From the NCBI GenBank assembly GCA_947165405.1, contig CAMVAG010000030.1, forward strand, positions 1 through 14,136: 14,136 nucleotides of DNA. The letters run 5' to 3'. Made by a program: the position numbers and the translations under genes. The stretch is from an uncultured Selenomonadales bacterium. Lineage in GTDB: Bacteria; Bacillota; Negativicutes; Selenomonadales; Selenomonadaceae. The notes beneath the pieces were generated by a model. The model ran no database searches. It saw only the letters and a list, made by a program, of their open reading frames with translations, and had not been told where the DNA came from. Position 1 is the first letter of the stretch; the number at the start of each line of letters is the position of its first letter. Positions 13,980-14,136 of the stretch are shown here, one piece after another.

Positions 13980-14047
13980 AGCACCATAAACTTTACATAA
14001 CCGACGCGGGATAATGCGTCTACCAGATTTATTGTGCTAATTATAGC
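13970..14047 (+). repeat. Two related inverted repeats, GTGCTA...TAGCAC type, over the -10 and in the leader
   Basis: GTGCTA-TAT-TAGCAC (13970-13984) has perfect 6-bp arms and covers the -10 box. GTGCTA-ATTA-TAGC (14034-14047) repeats the left half exactly and the right half partly. Between them a hairpin GACGC-GGGATAAT-GCGTC (13993-14010) could form in RNA. The whole 13979-13990 stretch is also nearly complementary to 14028-14039 (11 of 12). The expected start point at about 13986 would exclude most of the left arm from RNA, so paired DNA sites are more likely than an RNA stem. Confidence 0.5.
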
Positions 14048-14095
14048 GGAGGCGTTCCTCGTTGTCAAGTGTTCAAATTTTTAGGAGGAATTTTT

Positions 14096-14136
14096 ATGGA
14101 AAACAAAGTTCAGCTCTTCGAACACGAAAAGTTCGG
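14096..14136 (+). CDS. 5' end of a gene, possibly a Bro-N domain antirepressor (partial)
   Basis: Only 13 codons and two bases are in the window. The start is secure: ATG 14096 with AGGAGG seven bases upstream and a strong promoter before it. The visible N-terminus, MENKVQLFEHEKF, resembles the start of Bro-N (BRO/antirepressor) proteins, which bind DNA and occur in phages and as chromosomal stand-alone genes. With so few residues this is a suggestion only. The unusually elaborate upstream region would suit a tightly repressed gene. Confidence 0.45.
   Translation, partial: MENKVQLFEHEKF

Noticed and set aside
13986..14047. Purine-riboswitch-like strings (CATAACC, GGGATAAT loop, TCTACC)
   Set aside because: There is no P3 helix, no CCGTAAA loop and no P1 closing strand in the right order. 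I could not match it to any riboswitch class I know.

Overview
The window looks like a chromosomal segment of a diderm anaerobe. Two lipoproteins with clear lipoboxes, an outer-membrane secretin and a Tat-exported esterase all point to an outer membrane. The TRAP transporter, the split (two-gene) transketolase, the strong GGAGG ribosome binding sites and the frequent TTG starts would fit a Negativicutes-type diderm Firmicute. That placement is inference from style, not from a marker gene.

Layout. (1) Bases 1-2581, minus strand: a three-gene unit read leftwards, with a PilP/GspC-like inner-membrane protein, a secretin, and a siroheme-type precorrin-2 dehydrogenase/ferrochelatase that carries Gln where the catalytic Asp is expected. 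(2) 2690-4294, plus: a Tat-exported type-B carboxylesterase, divergent from unit 1. (3) 4321-7975, plus: a strong promoter with a near-palindrome in its spacer, a complete three-component TRAP transporter (binding lipoprotein, DctQ, DctM), a second lipoprotein with 33-bp coding repeats, then a hairpin with a T-rich tail. (4) 7996-11294, plus: transketolase N- and C-terminal subunits, a short-chain dehydrogenase, an unrecognised 225-residue acidic protein and a very clear terminator. (5) 11274-13903, plus: a promoter embedded in that terminator, a short prepilin peptidase, then its own -10 box and a pair made of a double zinc-ribbon membrane protein and a secreted TPM-domain (YgcG-like) protein, closed by a terminator. 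(6) 13929-14136: an elaborate promoter with three inverted repeats and a leader of about 110 nt, ahead of the first 13 codons of a gene whose N-terminus resembles Bro-N phage antirepressors.

Working together. Blocks 3 and 4 read as uptake and catabolism of one carboxylated or hydroxylated small molecule: TRAP import, SDR oxidation to a ketose-like compound and two-carbon transfer by a split transketolase. The substrate cannot be named from sequence. The PilP-like protein, secretin and prepilin peptidase belong to type IV pilus or type II secretion machinery, but no ATPase, platform protein or pilin is present here. No rRNA, tRNA, CRISPR array or insertion sequence was seen. The only hint of mobile DNA is the Bro-N-like start at the right edge. 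No stretch over 300 bases lacks a gene.
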